The notes beneath the pieces are model-generated. The model saw only the letters and a list, made by a program, of their open reading frames with translations. It did no database searches and was not told where the DNA came from. Shown piece after piece: positions 52,834 to 61,763 of a DNA stretch of 64,000 nucleotides (position 1 is its first letter; each line of letters opens with the position of its first letter). The translations under genes and the position numbers were made by a program. This DNA is from an uncultured Paracoccus sp. Lineage in GTDB: Bacteria > Pseudomonadota > Alphaproteobacteria > Rhodobacterales > Rhodobacteraceae. The DNA lies in assembly GCF_945915435.1 (NCBI RefSeq), contig NZ_CAMEFG010000016.1:1-64000 (forward strand). Reading direction: 5' to 3'.

Positions 52834-53415
52834 ATGTCCGAACATGAAAACCACGGCAATGACACAGCGTTGGAGTTCCTGCGCACCCGCCGCTCGCACC
52901 CGCCCAAGATGCTGCAAGGTCCCGCGCCGGATCGCGAAGAGCTGCGCGAGTTGCTGACCATCGCCGCCCGCGTGCCCGATCACGGCAAGCTGGAGCCTTG
53001 GCGCTTCATCGTGCTGGAGCGCGCGGCGCTGGACCGGCTGGCACCCCTGCTGGCCGATCATGTCGCCGCGCAGGGCGGGGACGAGGCCGCGGTGGCCAAG
53101 GCCCGCTCGGGCATGGAATCGCCGCTGATCGTGGCGGTGGTGTCCTCGCCCGTCGCCAGCGACAAGATCCCGCAATGGGAACAGTTCCTGTCGGCGGGGG
53201 CGGTCTGCCTGCAACTGGTCAATGCGGCGCTGGCCCAAGGGCTTGGCGCGGCATGGCTGACAGGTCCCGCCAGCCAGCCCGAATTCGCCGGGCCGCATCT
53301 GGGCCTGGGCGAACACGAACGTATCACGGGCTTTGTCCATATCGGCCAGCGCGGCAAGACCCCACCCGAGCGCCCGCGCCCCGATATCGACGCCAGGACC
53401 AGTTTCGCGCAATGA
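52834..53415 (+). CDS. Nitroreductase-family FMN enzyme
   Basis: FMN-dependent reductase of 193 aa, similar to YdjA: LRTRRSHPPKML (FMN phosphate), AARVPDHGKLEPWRFIV, QLVNAALAQGLGAAWLTG and GFVHIG. Reduces nitro groups or quinones with NAD(P)H; physiological substrate unknown. Start four bases after the preceding stop and coupled by ATGA to the next gene. Confidence 0.87.
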   Translation: MSEHENHGNDTALEFLRTRRSHPPKMLQGPAPDREELRELLTIAARVPDHGKLEPWRFIVLERAALDRLAPLLADHVAAQGGDEAAVAKARSGMESPLIVAVVSSPVASDKIPQWEQFLSAGAVCLQLVNAALAQGLGAAWLTGPASQPEFAGPHLGLGEHERITGFVHIGQRGKTPPERPRPDIDARTSFAQ

Positions 53416-54113
53416 GCCTGCGCGCCCTGATCCTTGCCTGGCGCGACCTTCTGCATCCGCGCATCCTGTCGGTCGTGCTGGCGGGGACAGGGCTGACGCT
53501 TGCGCTGCTGGTGGCCGTGCAGGCGCTGGTCTTCTGGGCGATCCGCTGGTTCTCGCCCGAGACCGTCACCCTGCCCTGGCTGGGCCAGGTGCCGCTTGGC
53601 AGCTACCTGTCCTGGGGGTCGATCCTGCTGCTGCCGGTGATGGCGGTCTTCCTGATGGCCCCGGTCGCCGCCGCCTTTTCAGGGCTGTTCGCCGAAAGGG
53701 TGGCCGTGGCGGTCGAGGAAACCCACTATCCCGATCAACGCGGCCAGCCGCTGGATTTCTGGGACGGGCTGCTGGAATCGCTGGCGGTGACGGGGGCGGT
53801 CGTGCTGGTGGGGCTGGGCACGATGCTGCTGACGCCCTTCCTTGGCCCGCTGGCGCCGCTGGTCTGGTTCACCGCCAACGGCTGGCTGCTGGGGCTCGAG
53901 TTCTTCCAGATGGCCGCCCGCCGCCACCTGCCCCGCGAACGCGCCGCCGAGATGCATCGCGCGCTGAACCTGCGGGTCACCGCGCTTGGCGTGATGATCG
54001 CCGTCCTGCTGGTCGTGCCGGTGCTGAACATCGCCGTCCCGGTGCTGGCGGCGGCGGGCTTTACCCATCTTTTCCAGCTTAGCCGAACATCCTTTCCAGA
54101 TCGGCGCGGGTGA
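53412..54113 (+). CDS. EI24/CysZ-like membrane protein
   Basis: Integral membrane protein of 233 aa with about five hydrophobic stretches (ILSVVLAGTGLTLALLVAVQALVFWAIRWF; SILLLPVMAVFLMAPVAAAFSGLF and later pairs) and ERVAVAVEETHYP between them, as in EI24-domain proteins. CysZ of this fold moves sulfate, but no direct evidence of that exists here. Overlaps the nitroreductase stop, and its 3' end overlaps the DUF1467 gene by 35 bases. Confidence 0.78.
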   Translation: MSLRALILAWRDLLHPRILSVVLAGTGLTLALLVAVQALVFWAIRWFSPETVTLPWLGQVPLGSYLSWGSILLLPVMAVFLMAPVAAAFSGLFAERVAVAVEETHYPDQRGQPLDFWDGLLESLAVTGAVVLVGLGTMLLTPFLGPLAPLVWFTANGWLLGLEFFQMAARRHLPRERAAEMHRALNLRVTALGVMIAVLLVVPVLNIAVPVLAAAGFTHLFQLSRTSFPDRRG

Positions 54114-54339
54114 TGATGTCGGCAAAGATGATGAAGGCGATGATCCCCCACAGGATGGCCGAGATCACCGTCGTCCACAGCGCCTTTTTCTTCAACTGGG
54201 GTTCGTGCGGGGCGCCTGCGGGGGTGCCGGGGACGACCTCTCCGGCATCGGCCTGGCTTTTCTGGCCGATCGGCAAAAGCACGAACAGCACGAGAAACCA
54301 CAGCATCGAGTAAAGGACGAATGCGCCGGTAATGCTCAT
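54079..54339 (-). CDS. DUF1467-family small membrane protein
   Basis: Protein of 86 aa with two membrane helices (GAFVLYSMLWFLVLFVLLPIG and LWTTVISAILWGIIAFIIFADII) separated by a loop (GEVVPGTPAGAPHEPQLKKK), the usual DUF1467 layout in alphaproteobacteria. Function unknown. Its ATG overlaps the mce stop, a common pairing. Confidence 0.83.
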   Translation of the reverse strand: MSITGAFVLYSMLWFLVLFVLLPIGQKSQADAGEVVPGTPAGAPHEPQLKKKALWTTVISAILWGIIAFIIFADIITRADLERMFG

Positions 54340-54743
54340 TTGACTTGCTCCAATTCGATCAGGGTGCCGTTGAAATCCTTGGGATGCAGGAACAGGACCG
54401 GCAGGCCGTGGGCGCCGGTCCTGGGTTGCCCGTCGCCCAGCACCCGCGCGCCCTGCGTCACCAGCCGGTCGCGCGCGGCCAGGATATCCTCGACCTCAAA
54501 GCACAGGTGATGAATCCCGCCCGCGGGATTTCTGTCCAGGAACGCCCGGATCGGGCTGTTTTCGCCCAGGGGATAAAGCAGTTCCAGCTTGGTGTTCGGC
54601 AGTTCGATGAAAACGACCGTGACGCCATGTTCGGGCTGATCCAGCGGCGCGCCGACGCGCGCGCCAAGCGTATCGCGATATTGCGCGACGGCCGCTTGCA
54701 GGTCGGGCACGGCAATCGCGACGTGATTGAGACGACCGATCAT
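54336..54743 (-). CDS. mce: Methylmalonyl-CoA epimerase
   Basis: Glyoxalase-fold metalloenzyme of 135 aa that interconverts (R)- and (S)-methylmalonyl-CoA. Seen: GRLNHVAIAVPDLQAAVAQYRDTLGA, ELPNTKLELLYPLGENSPI, GGIHHLCFEVEDI (metal His) and FLHPKDFNGTLIELEQ (metal Glu). The start MIGRLNHV (54743) follows GGAGG. It works with propionyl-CoA carboxylase and mutase, which are not in the window. Confidence 0.92.
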   Translation of the reverse strand: MIGRLNHVAIAVPDLQAAVAQYRDTLGARVGAPLDQPEHGVTVVFIELPNTKLELLYPLGENSPIRAFLDRNPAGGIHHLCFEVEDILAARDRLVTQGARVLGDGQPRTGAHGLPVLFLHPKDFNGTLIELEQVK

Positions 54744-54875
54744 CTGATCCTCCGGGTTTTGGGGTGTTTTAGGCCCGATACAGCCGAAGTGAAAGGGAAA
54801 GAGCTGCGGCATTAACCGCATATTAGGGGAATCAGCCGATCCTGCGGACAAGCGGCGATTGTGAAAGGTGATTCC

Positions 54876-55613
54876 ATGCTGGGTTCCGAAGAGGCGTTTT
54901 TCAAACCTGAACGATCCGTCTGGCCTGCGGCTGGCCAGCCGGACAGGCCCCTTGCGGGGCTGACGATGCTGGTGGTCGAGGACAGCCGCTATGCGTCCGA
55001 GGCGCTGCGGCTGCTCTGCCTGCGCTCGGGCGCACGGATCAGGCGGGCCGATACGCTGAAGGCCGCGATGCGGCATCTGCAAACCTATCGTCCCGGCGCG
55101 CTGATGGTGGACATGGGCCTGCCCGATGGGGACGGTGCCGAACTGATCCGGACGCTGGCGGACACGGCCCCGCGCGTGCCGGTCCTGATCGGCATCTCGG
55201 GCGATCCCGAAAACCAGGAGACAGCCATGCAGGCCGGTGCCGATGCCTTCCTGGCCAAGCCCATCGAAAGCCTGGCCCTGTTCCAGCAGACGGTGCTGAA
55301 CGCCCTTCCGCCACAGGAACGCCCGCGCGGGCTGCGCCTGATCTCGAATGACACGGTGTCGCCCGACAGCACGGCGCTGTGCGACGATCTGATGCATGCG
55401 GCGGATGTGCTGGCGCATTCGCGCGATACGGCGACGCTCGACTATATCGCGCGGTTTCTGGCGGGGGTGGCGCGTTCGGCCCATGATCCGACCTTGGAAG
55501 CGGCGGCCTTCTCGCTGACGCGCGATCGGCACGACGGCCCGCAAACGGCATCGAATCTGGCGCGAATCAGCGGGCTGGTCGAAGACCGGCTGGCGACGGC
55601 ACGCCATGTCTGA
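54876..55613 (+). CDS. Response-regulator receiver-domain protein
   Basis: Protein of 245 aa with a CheY-like receiver (about 28-145): LTMLVVEDSRYASEAL (acidic pocket), LMVDMGLPDGDG (phospho-Asp), IGISGDP and ADAFLAKPI (Lys). The C-terminal about 100 residues are helical and lack a DNA-binding motif I recognise. I start at MLGSEEAF (54876) with GAAAGG upstream; GTG 54861 is possible. No histidine kinase gene is near. Confidence 0.83.
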   Translation: MLGSEEAFFKPERSVWPAAGQPDRPLAGLTMLVVEDSRYASEALRLLCLRSGARIRRADTLKAAMRHLQTYRPGALMVDMGLPDGDGAELIRTLADTAPRVPVLIGISGDPENQETAMQAGADAFLAKPIESLALFQQTVLNALPPQERPRGLRLISNDTVSPDSTALCDDLMHAADVLAHSRDTATLDYIARFLAGVARSAHDPTLEAAAFSLTRDRHDGPQTASNLARISGLVEDRLATARHV

Positions 55614-55619
55614 AACCCG

Positions 55620-56789
55620 TCACGCCAGGAAATGCGGATCGGCGCCAAGGTCCAGGCCGGGAAAGATGCTGCGCTCCAACAGGCCGGATTCGATGCCGTA
55701 AAGGTTGCGCATCGCCCACGCCGCATAGGCACGGATATCGCGCAGGGGCATCAGGTCGCGACCGGCGTAAAGCTGCCCTTCGCCAAGGCCCGGCCATTCG
55801 CCATAGGCCCGCCCGCCGCGAATCGCCCCGCCCGCCATCAGCAGGGCGCCCGCGGTTCCGTGATCGGTGCCCCCCGTGCCGTTTTCGCGAACCGTGCGCC
55901 CGAATTCGGTCATGGCAAGGATGGTGGTCTTTTGCCAATTGCCGCCCAGCCCTTCGCGCAGGGCCAGGATGGCAGCGGACAGGCGGGCCAGGGCGCGGGT
56001 GATGACGGCCTCTTGCCGGGCATGGCTGTCCCATCCGGCGATGGAAAAGGCCGCGATGCGGGTCTGCATGTTCAGGCGGCTGGCGGCGAACAGACCAAGC
56101 GCGCGGGCATCGCCTTCGGGTCCCTTCTCGCGCCCGGTGCCCTGATCGGCCAGTTCGATGGCGTCCTGCGCCGCCTGACGAAACAGCGGGTCGTCGTGAT
56201 AGACGTCCTCCAACAGCCGCTGCGCCTGCGCGGACAGGCGCAGTTCGGCCTCGGGCGCCCAGCTTTTATGGCGCGCCTCGCCGCCAAGGATCTTCATCTC
56301 GTCCGTGCCGACGGCATAGGCGGTTTCCGACTGCGCGCCGGGCATCGCCCGCAACAGACGGTTCAGCCAGCCGCCGATGCGATGATCCGCACCGACATCC
56401 TCGCCCGTGCCGGCCTCGAGCAGGTCCTGCCCGTCGAAATGGCTGCGCTTGTCGCGATAGGGGGTCGAAACGGCATGGGCAAAGGCCAGCTCGCCCCCCT
56501 GCCACAGGGGCAGCAACGGCTCCAGCGCGGGATGCAGCGCGAAAAAGCCGTCAAGGTCGAAGGCCCCGCCCTCGGGTCCGACCGAGATCGTCCGCCGCAG
56601 CTTGCGCAGCATCGGGTCGCCATAGGGCTGGAAAACGTCCAGCCCGTCCATCGCGCCGCGCAGGATGATGACCACCAGCCGGTTCTCACCCGGCGCGGAT
56701 GCGAAACTCATCGTCGTCAGCAAGGGATGCGCCGCTGCCGAACAGCCGATCAGCGCCCCGCTTTTCAGAAACATTCGCCTGCTGAGCAT
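55620..56789 (-). CDS. DUF1501 protein, Tat-exported
   Basis: Exported protein of 389 aa with a perfect twin-arginine motif (SRRMFLK) in its signal peptide. The body has LVVIILRGAMDGLDVFQPYGDP, SHFDGQDLLEAGTG, WDSHARQE, MTEFGRTVRENGTGGTDHGTAGALLMAGG, the sulfatase-like DUF1501 pattern with several candidate metal ligands. Activity unproved. It follows the DUF1800 gene by nine bases, the usual pair. Confidence 0.87.
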   Translation of the reverse strand: MLSRRMFLKSGALIGCSAAAHPLLTTMSFASAPGENRLVVIILRGAMDGLDVFQPYGDPMLRKLRRTISVGPEGGAFDLDGFFALHPALEPLLPLWQGGELAFAHAVSTPYRDKRSHFDGQDLLEAGTGEDVGADHRIGGWLNRLLRAMPGAQSETAYAVGTDEMKILGGEARHKSWAPEAELRLSAQAQRLLEDVYHDDPLFRQAAQDAIELADQGTGREKGPEGDARALGLFAASRLNMQTRIAAFSIAGWDSHARQEAVITRALARLSAAILALREGLGGNWQKTTILAMTEFGRTVRENGTGGTDHGTAGALLMAGGAIRGGRAYGEWPGLGEGQLYAGRDLMPLRDIRAYAAWAMRNLYGIESGLLERSIFPGLDLGADPHFLA

Positions 56790-56798
56790 CGCCTTCCC

Positions 56799-58163
56799 CT
56801 AACGTCGGTTGAAATCGGTCGAGGCCAGAACCAGCGCCACCCCTTCGCGCGCGCTTTCGGCGCGGGGCACGGCACGGGCCAGCGCCTCGGAGCGGCTGCC
56901 GCGCAGGGTTGCGCGCATCAGTTCCCGCGGGTCGGGCAGCGGGTCGAACAGATGCGCCGGAACCCGCGTGGCCCACGAGATCCGCGCGGCCAGAAGTTGC
57001 GGCGTGATCCAGGCGCCGACCTCTTCCGGCCAGCCGTTCGGGCCGGCAGGCTCACCCCATTTCTGACCCATCTGCCCCAGCGGAAGGTAAAGGAAACGGT
57101 TGATCTCGGGCCGCTGCAAGGCACGCAATTCATCGCCCCGCATTCCCAGCCCCCGCAGGCAGGCCGCAAGATAATCGAAGGGCTGGCGCGCCTTTTGCCG
57201 AAATCCGTCGGCCAGCGCGGGATGGGTGATCATCGCATGACAGACCTGCGGCAAATGCCCGTCCGACCGCCGCCAGGCCGCCACCATCGCAGCGACCAAC
57301 CCGTCGTCGGGATCGTCGCTGACGAAATGCACCGCCAGCTTGCGCGAGACATGGCGCGCCGTCGCAGGGTGGCGCGCGATATCGACCATGACGGCGCGAA
57401 TATCGTCGATATTGGCCTGATGGTCGCCGCCATAGGACTGGCCAAGGACCGTCTCGGCCCCCGGTTCGGCCATGCCGGGGCGAAAGGTGACATCGTTGCG
57501 GGTGTTGTAGGTCAGCCCGGTCAGCAGCTTGGCCAGTTGCCGCACATCGGCCTGGGAATAATCCGCGCCCACGCCAAGCGTGTGAAGTTCAAGGATTTCA
57601 CGCGCCAGATTTTCATTCAACCCGCGGGCTTCATTCTGCCGCGCCATCCGCGAATTCGGCCCGACGCTCACATGCTGGTCCAGATAGAGCAGCATCATCG
57701 GATGGGTATCGGCGGCAAACAGCAGATCCTCGAACCGGCCATTCAGATGGGGGCGGATCGCCTCATCGACGAAGGCCAGCGCAAGGCGCTGCGCGCCCGC
57801 GCCATCCGCGCGGACCGTGAAATGATCGGACCAGAACTGCACCAGCCTTTCGCCGAAACCCGAGGGCGCATCGACAGCGCGCGCGATGCGATGGGCCAGG
57901 CCGAACCAGCGCGAATCGCGCAACTGGCGGGCGAATTCGACGCGAGCGCGAGCCTCGGCCTCACCCCCTTCGACCCTCGCCTTGCCCAGTTCGGCCAGCT
58001 TCTGCGCGCTGTCGCGGGCGTCCTGGGTGCTGGTCGCCTCGGGTCCCGGCCCGGCCACGGCGACGCTGGCCAGGATCGCGTCGGCATCGGCGGGCGGCTC
58101 CATATGGGGCGAAAGTCCGAAACCCAGCCGAATCGCGGCAAGTTCGGGAAATCCGAATTCCAA
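56799..58163 (-). CDS. DUF1800-family protein
   Basis: Protein of 454 aa: RLGFGLSP near the N-terminus, LVQFWSDHFTV, NENLAREILELHTLGVGADYSQADVRQLAKLLTGL and ISWATRVPAHLFDPLPDPREL, the standard DUF1800 blocks. Function unknown; almost always encoded with DUF1501. The start appears to be TTG 58163 with GGGGGCG upstream. No clear signal peptide. Confidence 0.85.
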   Translation of the reverse strand: MEFGFPELAAIRLGFGLSPHMEPPADADAILASVAVAGPGPEATSTQDARDSAQKLAELGKARVEGGEAEARARVEFARQLRDSRWFGLAHRIARAVDAPSGFGERLVQFWSDHFTVRADGAGAQRLALAFVDEAIRPHLNGRFEDLLFAADTHPMMLLYLDQHVSVGPNSRMARQNEARGLNENLAREILELHTLGVGADYSQADVRQLAKLLTGLTYNTRNDVTFRPGMAEPGAETVLGQSYGGDHQANIDDIRAVMVDIARHPATARHVSRKLAVHFVSDDPDDGLVAAMVAAWRRSDGHLPQVCHAMITHPALADGFRQKARQPFDYLAACLRGLGMRGDELRALQRPEINRFLYLPLGQMGQKWGEPAGPNGWPEEVGAWITPQLLAARISWATRVPAHLFDPLPDPRELMRATLRGSRSEALARAVPRAESAREGVALVLASTDFNRR

Positions 58164-58226
58164 CAGGCGCCCCCATCATCGTCGCTACCAGTCCCGATCA
58201 TGGCACGGAACCGGCAGGGGGTCAGA

Positions 58227-60155
58227 TCACTCTTTCGGCAGAACCCGCAGGCGCAGGTCGCGCAACTGTTCATTGGAGGGTTCCGACGGGGCACCCATCA
58301 TCAGGTCCTCGGCGCGCTGGTTCATCGGGAACATGATGACTTCGCGGATGTTCTGCTCATCGGCCAGCAGCATCACGATCCGGTCGATCCCCGCCGCGCA
58401 ACCGCCGTGGGGGGGTGCGCCGTAGCGGAAGGCCTTGACCATGCCGCCAAACCGCTTTTCGACCTCATCCTTGCCGTAACCGGCCAGTTCGAAGGCCTTG
58501 AACATGATCTCGGGCTGGTGGTTGCGGATCGCGCCGGAAACCAGCTCATACCCGTTGCAGGCAAGGTCGTATTGATAGCCCTTGACGGCCAGCGGATCGC
58601 CCTCCAGCGCCTCCATCCCACCCTGCGGCATGCTGAAGGGGTTGTGGCTGAAGTCGATCTTGCCGTCATCGCCGCGCTCATACATCGGGAAATCGACGAT
58701 CCAGGCGAATTTGAACTGGTTTTCCTGGGTCAGGCCAAGTTCGCGGCCGATCTCGGTCCGGGCACGGCCCGCGACGGATTCGAAGGCTTCGGGCTTGCCG
58801 CCGAGGAAAAAGGCCGCGTCGCCCTCGCTCAGGCCAAGCTGGGTGCGGATCGCCTCGGTCTTCTCGGGGCCGAGGGCCTTGGCGATGGGGCCGGCGGCTT
58901 CGACATCGTAATCTATCTTAGCAAGTTCTGCCTTCAACTGCTCAAGGATGTAATTTCTCTCACCTTGCAGTTTTTTCCCATCATGCGTTTGGATTGTGAT
59001 CTGAGTGCCAGCTTCAAATTGAGAACTAATATCGCGTATTCTAGTGAGTAAGATCGCCGCCGCTTCGCTATTTGGGCGCCAGAAGATATAGCCCATCCCC
59101 GGCAGGCCCTGCTGTTGCGCGAAGGCGTTCATGCGGTCGGCGAACTTACGCGAGCCGCCACCGGGCGCGGGGATGGCGCGGACCTCGGTGCCGTCCTGTT
59201 CCAGCAGTTTCGCGAAGATCGCGAAGCCCGATCCGCGGAAGTGGTCGCTGACCACCTGCATCTCGATCGGGTTGCGCAGGTCGGGCTTGTCGGTGCCGTA
59301 TTTCAGCATCGATTCCGCATAGGGGATCAGCGGCCATTCGCTGTCGACAGGGCGCCCGCCCCCGAATTCCTCGAACAACCCCTGGATGACGGGCTGGATG
59401 GCGGCGAAAACGTCCTTTTGTTCGACAAAGGACATCTCGACGTCAAGCTGGTAGAAATCGGTGGGCGAGCGGTCGGCGCGCGGATCCTCGTCGCGGAAAC
59501 ACGGCGCGATCTGGAAATACTTGTCGAAGCCCGCCACCATGATCAACTGCTTGAACTGCTGGGGCGCCTGCGGCAGCGCATAGAACTTGCCCGGATGCAA
59601 CCGCGAGGGCACGAGGAAGTCGCGCGCGCCTTCGGGGCTGGATGCGGTAATGATCGGGGTCTGGAATTCGGTGAAGCCGCCGTCCCACATCGCGTCACGC
59701 AGCCATTTGACCACGCGCGAACGCAGCATGATGTTGCCATGCAGGCTTTCGCGGCGCAGGTCCAGGAAGCGATAGGCCAGCCGCGTTTCCTCGGGATAGT
59801 CCTGGTCGCCGAAGACCGGCAGCGGCAGGTCGTCCGAGGGGCCGAGGATCTCGGTTCCGGTGACGTAGACCTCGATCTCGCCGGTGGGCAGCTTGGGGTT
59901 GATCAGGCTGGCGTCGCGCAGTTTCACCCGCCCGTCGATGCGGATGACGGTTTCGGCGCGCAGACGCTCCAACGTGGAAAAGGCGGGGGAATCGCTGTCG
60001 GCGATCACCTGGGTCATGCCGTAGTGGTCGCGCAGGTCGATGAACAGCACCCCGCCGTGGTCGCGGACGCGGTGGACCCAACCCGACAGGCGGACCTCGG
60101 TCCCGGCATTGGCGGCGGTCAGTTCGCCGCAGGTGTGGCTGCGATAGACGCTCAT
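58227..60155 (-). CDS. aspS: Aspartyl-tRNA synthetase with an AT-rich in-frame insert
   Basis: Class II synthetase of 642 aa charging tRNA-Asp (perhaps also tRNA-Asn). An N-terminal OB domain ([23 protein letters not shown]), motif 2 ([21 protein letters not shown]), a GAD-type insertion and motif 3 (GIDRIVMLL) are present. The start is MSVYRSHTC (60155). It is about 50 residues longer than the roughly 590 usual for relatives. The extra segment ([14 protein letters not shown]... to ...[12 protein letters not shown]) lies between GYIFWR and EAAGP, and its DNA (58902-59075) is clearly AT-richer with atypical codons (ATA, AGA, TTA). The reading frame stays open. Confidence 0.93.
   Translation of the reverse strand: MSVYRSHTCGELTAANAGTEVRLSGWVHRVRDHGGVLFIDLRDHYGMTQVIADSDSPAFSTLERLRAETVIRIDGRVKLRDASLINPKLPTGEIEVYVTGTEILGPSDDLPLPVFGDQDYPEETRLAYRFLDLRRESLHGNIMLRSRVVKWLRDAMWDGGFTEFQTPIITASSPEGARDFLVPSRLHPGKFYALPQAPQQFKQLIMVAGFDKYFQIAPCFRDEDPRADRSPTDFYQLDVEMSFVEQKDVFAAIQPVIQGLFEEFGGGRPVDSEWPLIPYAESMLKYGTDKPDLRNPIEMQVVSDHFRGSGFAIFAKLLEQDGTEVRAIPAPGGGSRKFADRMNAFAQQQGLPGMGYIFWRPNSEAAAILLTRIRDISSQFEAGTQITIQTHDGKKLQGERNYILEQLKAELAKIDYDVEAAGPIAKALGPEKTEAIRTQLGLSEGDAAFFLGGKPEAFESVAGRARTEIGRELGLTQENQFKFAWIVDFPMYERGDDGKIDFSHNPFSMPQGGMEALEGDPLAVKGYQYDLACNGYELVSGAIRNHQPEIMFKAFELAGYGKDEVEKRFGGMVKAFRYGAPPHGGCAAGIDRIVMLLADEQNIREVIMFPMNQRAEDLMMGAPSEPSNEQLRDLRLRVLPKE
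58902..59075 (-). other. AT-rich in-frame insertion in aspS
   Basis: About 170 bases with base composition and codons unlike the rest of aspS. They encode [14 protein letters not shown]...DIDYDV-type residues, where relatives have only a few residues between GYIFWR and EAAGP. The edges carry similar GAAGCSGC sequences (SEAAA and VEAAG), like a short direct repeat. No inverted repeats or transposase were seen. Confidence 0.65.
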
Positions 60156-60215
60156 CGGTAATCCCCTTGATATCCGGCCTCGCATGAACCGTGCCGTGAC
60201 GGGGAAGTCAAGCGA

Positions 60216-60872
60216 TCAGAAGGGCCTGATGACGTTGCCGGTCCAGAAATAATAGCCCATTCCCACGGTAAACAGCACATTTCCCGCAACCCCGTGCAGG
60301 ATCCACGCGGTCGGAAAGCCGTGGCGCACATAGCTGAGCGCAAAGACCAGCCCGCCGATGAAGGTCAGCACCAGCACCGTCGCCGACCAATACATCAGAT
60401 GGGCAAAGGAAAACAGCGCGGCATTGACCAGCAACCCGATCCGCTGGTCGGGAAACAGCACGCTGTAGCGGTGAAAGAACAGGACGCGGAAGATCAGCTC
60501 CTGCGGCAGGGCCGACAGCAGCGGGTAAAGCAGCCACAACAGGATCAGGAAGCGGAACCGCTCGACCGTCAGCAGGCGGATGTATTCGGGCGCGGTCATC
60601 TGCATGATCGCCCAGCCCGTCGCCCCCACGACCGCGCCGAACAGCACGACCTTCAGCCAGGGCACCCGCGACCAGTGGCTGACAAGGGCGCGCCACTCAT
60701 ACCCGCCGGTCATCCACAGCAGGGCCAGCCCGACGACCGTGAAGCCGAACAATGCCGCGAACATCAGGTTCAGCGGCATGAACAGCGCGATCAGCAACGG
60801 AATCGCGATGAACAGCGCCCCGAACTCGGCCCAGAGCCGGGCCCGGTTCACTGCATGCGGCGGTTGAGCCAT
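60216..60872 (-). CDS. CPBP-family intramembrane protease
   Basis: Membrane protein of 218 aa with about six helices and CPBP (Rce1-like) motifs: PLLSALPQELIFRVLFFHRY (EExxxR-like, here QELIFR), FSFAHLMYW (FxxxH) and the late HGVAGNVLF. The first motif has QE instead of EE. The start MAQPPHAVN (60872) overlaps the GH25 gene's end; MASMAQ nine bases earlier is possible. Role unknown. Confidence 0.83.
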   Translation of the reverse strand: MAQPPHAVNRARLWAEFGALFIAIPLLIALFMPLNLMFAALFGFTVVGLALLWMTGGYEWRALVSHWSRVPWLKVVLFGAVVGATGWAIMQMTAPEYIRLLTVERFRFLILLWLLYPLLSALPQELIFRVLFFHRYSVLFPDQRIGLLVNAALFSFAHLMYWSATVLVLTFIGGLVFALSYVRHGFPTAWILHGVAGNVLFTVGMGYYFWTGNVIRPF

Positions 60873-61633
60873 TGACGCCATTGCAGCGGGCTTCCGTTGA
60901 AAACGTTGATGTCGGTGTTGCCGCGGATGCCGGGAACGATGCCGGTGCCGGTATATTGCCAGAAGGTCCATCTCTGGCCGGGATAGACGATGCGGGGATG
61001 GCCCGCGACGCTGCGCAGCCAGAACTCTTCGTTCCACGAACCCAGGTTGTTGTCGCGGTAGAAATCCACCGTCGTGTAGATGACGGGGCGCTGGCCGTAA
61101 TGGCGGTGCAGCGTATCCATGAAGACGCGGGCCTCGCGCTGGACCTCGGCGGGGGGCGGGCGGCGCGGACAGTTGCGCGAGGCGGTCCACTCCAGGTCGA
61201 GGACCGGCGGCAGCGCGCCGCGTTCACGCGGGACATTGGCGATGAACCATGCCGCTTGCTGGGCGCCGGTGCGGCAGAAATAGTAATAATGATAGGCGCC
61301 GCGCGGAATGCGGGCCTGCCCCGCCTCGGCCCAGTAGCGGCGGAAGGCGGGGTCCGAGTGGTCGCCCCCTTCCGTCGCCTTGATGAAGGCGAAGCTGACG
61401 CCCGAGCGCGCGACGGTGCGCCAGTCGATATCGCCCTGCCAGCGCGACACGTCGATGCCCTGGACCGGGTGGTCGTAGGGATGGCCGCCGACCCAGGGGT
61501 GCGGCGCCGAATCGCCGAATTTCGGCCCCTGTCCCTGCCCGACCATCACCGGCCTTCCGCCGCCCGGCGCGCCGACGCAGGCCGCCAGCGAAAGCACCGT
61601 CAGCAGCGCCAATATCCTGCCCAGTAGATTCAT
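60848..61633 (-). CDS. GH25 lysozyme-like lipoprotein
   Basis: Exported lipoprotein of 261 aa (lipobox LSLAAC) with a glycoside hydrolase 25 domain: VQGIDVSRWQGDIDWRTV, FAFIKATEGGDHSDPAF, GAYHYYYFCRTGAQQAAWFI, LPPVLDLEWTA (catalytic acidic pair) and WTFWQYTGTGIVPGI. It would cut peptidoglycan between MurNAc and GlcNAc. Probably cell-wall maintenance rather than phage origin, given the lipobox and quiet neighbourhood. Confidence 0.9.
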   Translation of the reverse strand: MNLLGRILALLTVLSLAACVGAPGGGRPVMVGQGQGPKFGDSAPHPWVGGHPYDHPVQGIDVSRWQGDIDWRTVARSGVSFAFIKATEGGDHSDPAFRRYWAEAGQARIPRGAYHYYYFCRTGAQQAAWFIANVPRERGALPPVLDLEWTASRNCPRRPPPAEVQREARVFMDTLHRHYGQRPVIYTTVDFYRDNNLGSWNEEFWLRSVAGHPRIVYPGQRWTFWQYTGTGIVPGIRGNTDINVFNGSPLQWRQWLNRRMQ

Positions 61634-61763
61634 GAACCCTCGCCCTCATAGGCGCGCCTTGGATGGCGCTTGCTTCCTTATCGCAAAGCGGATCGGCAAA
61701 GTCATCCCGAGGCGGCATGCGCCGCTTTCACCGCCCATCACGAATATGTCAGGCCCAGGGGCC

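Noticed and set aside
55632-59051. 1139-aa plus-strand ORF
   Set aside because: Antisense shadow of DUF1501, DUF1800 and aspS; typical GC-rich composition artefact that ends where the AT-rich aspS insert begins.
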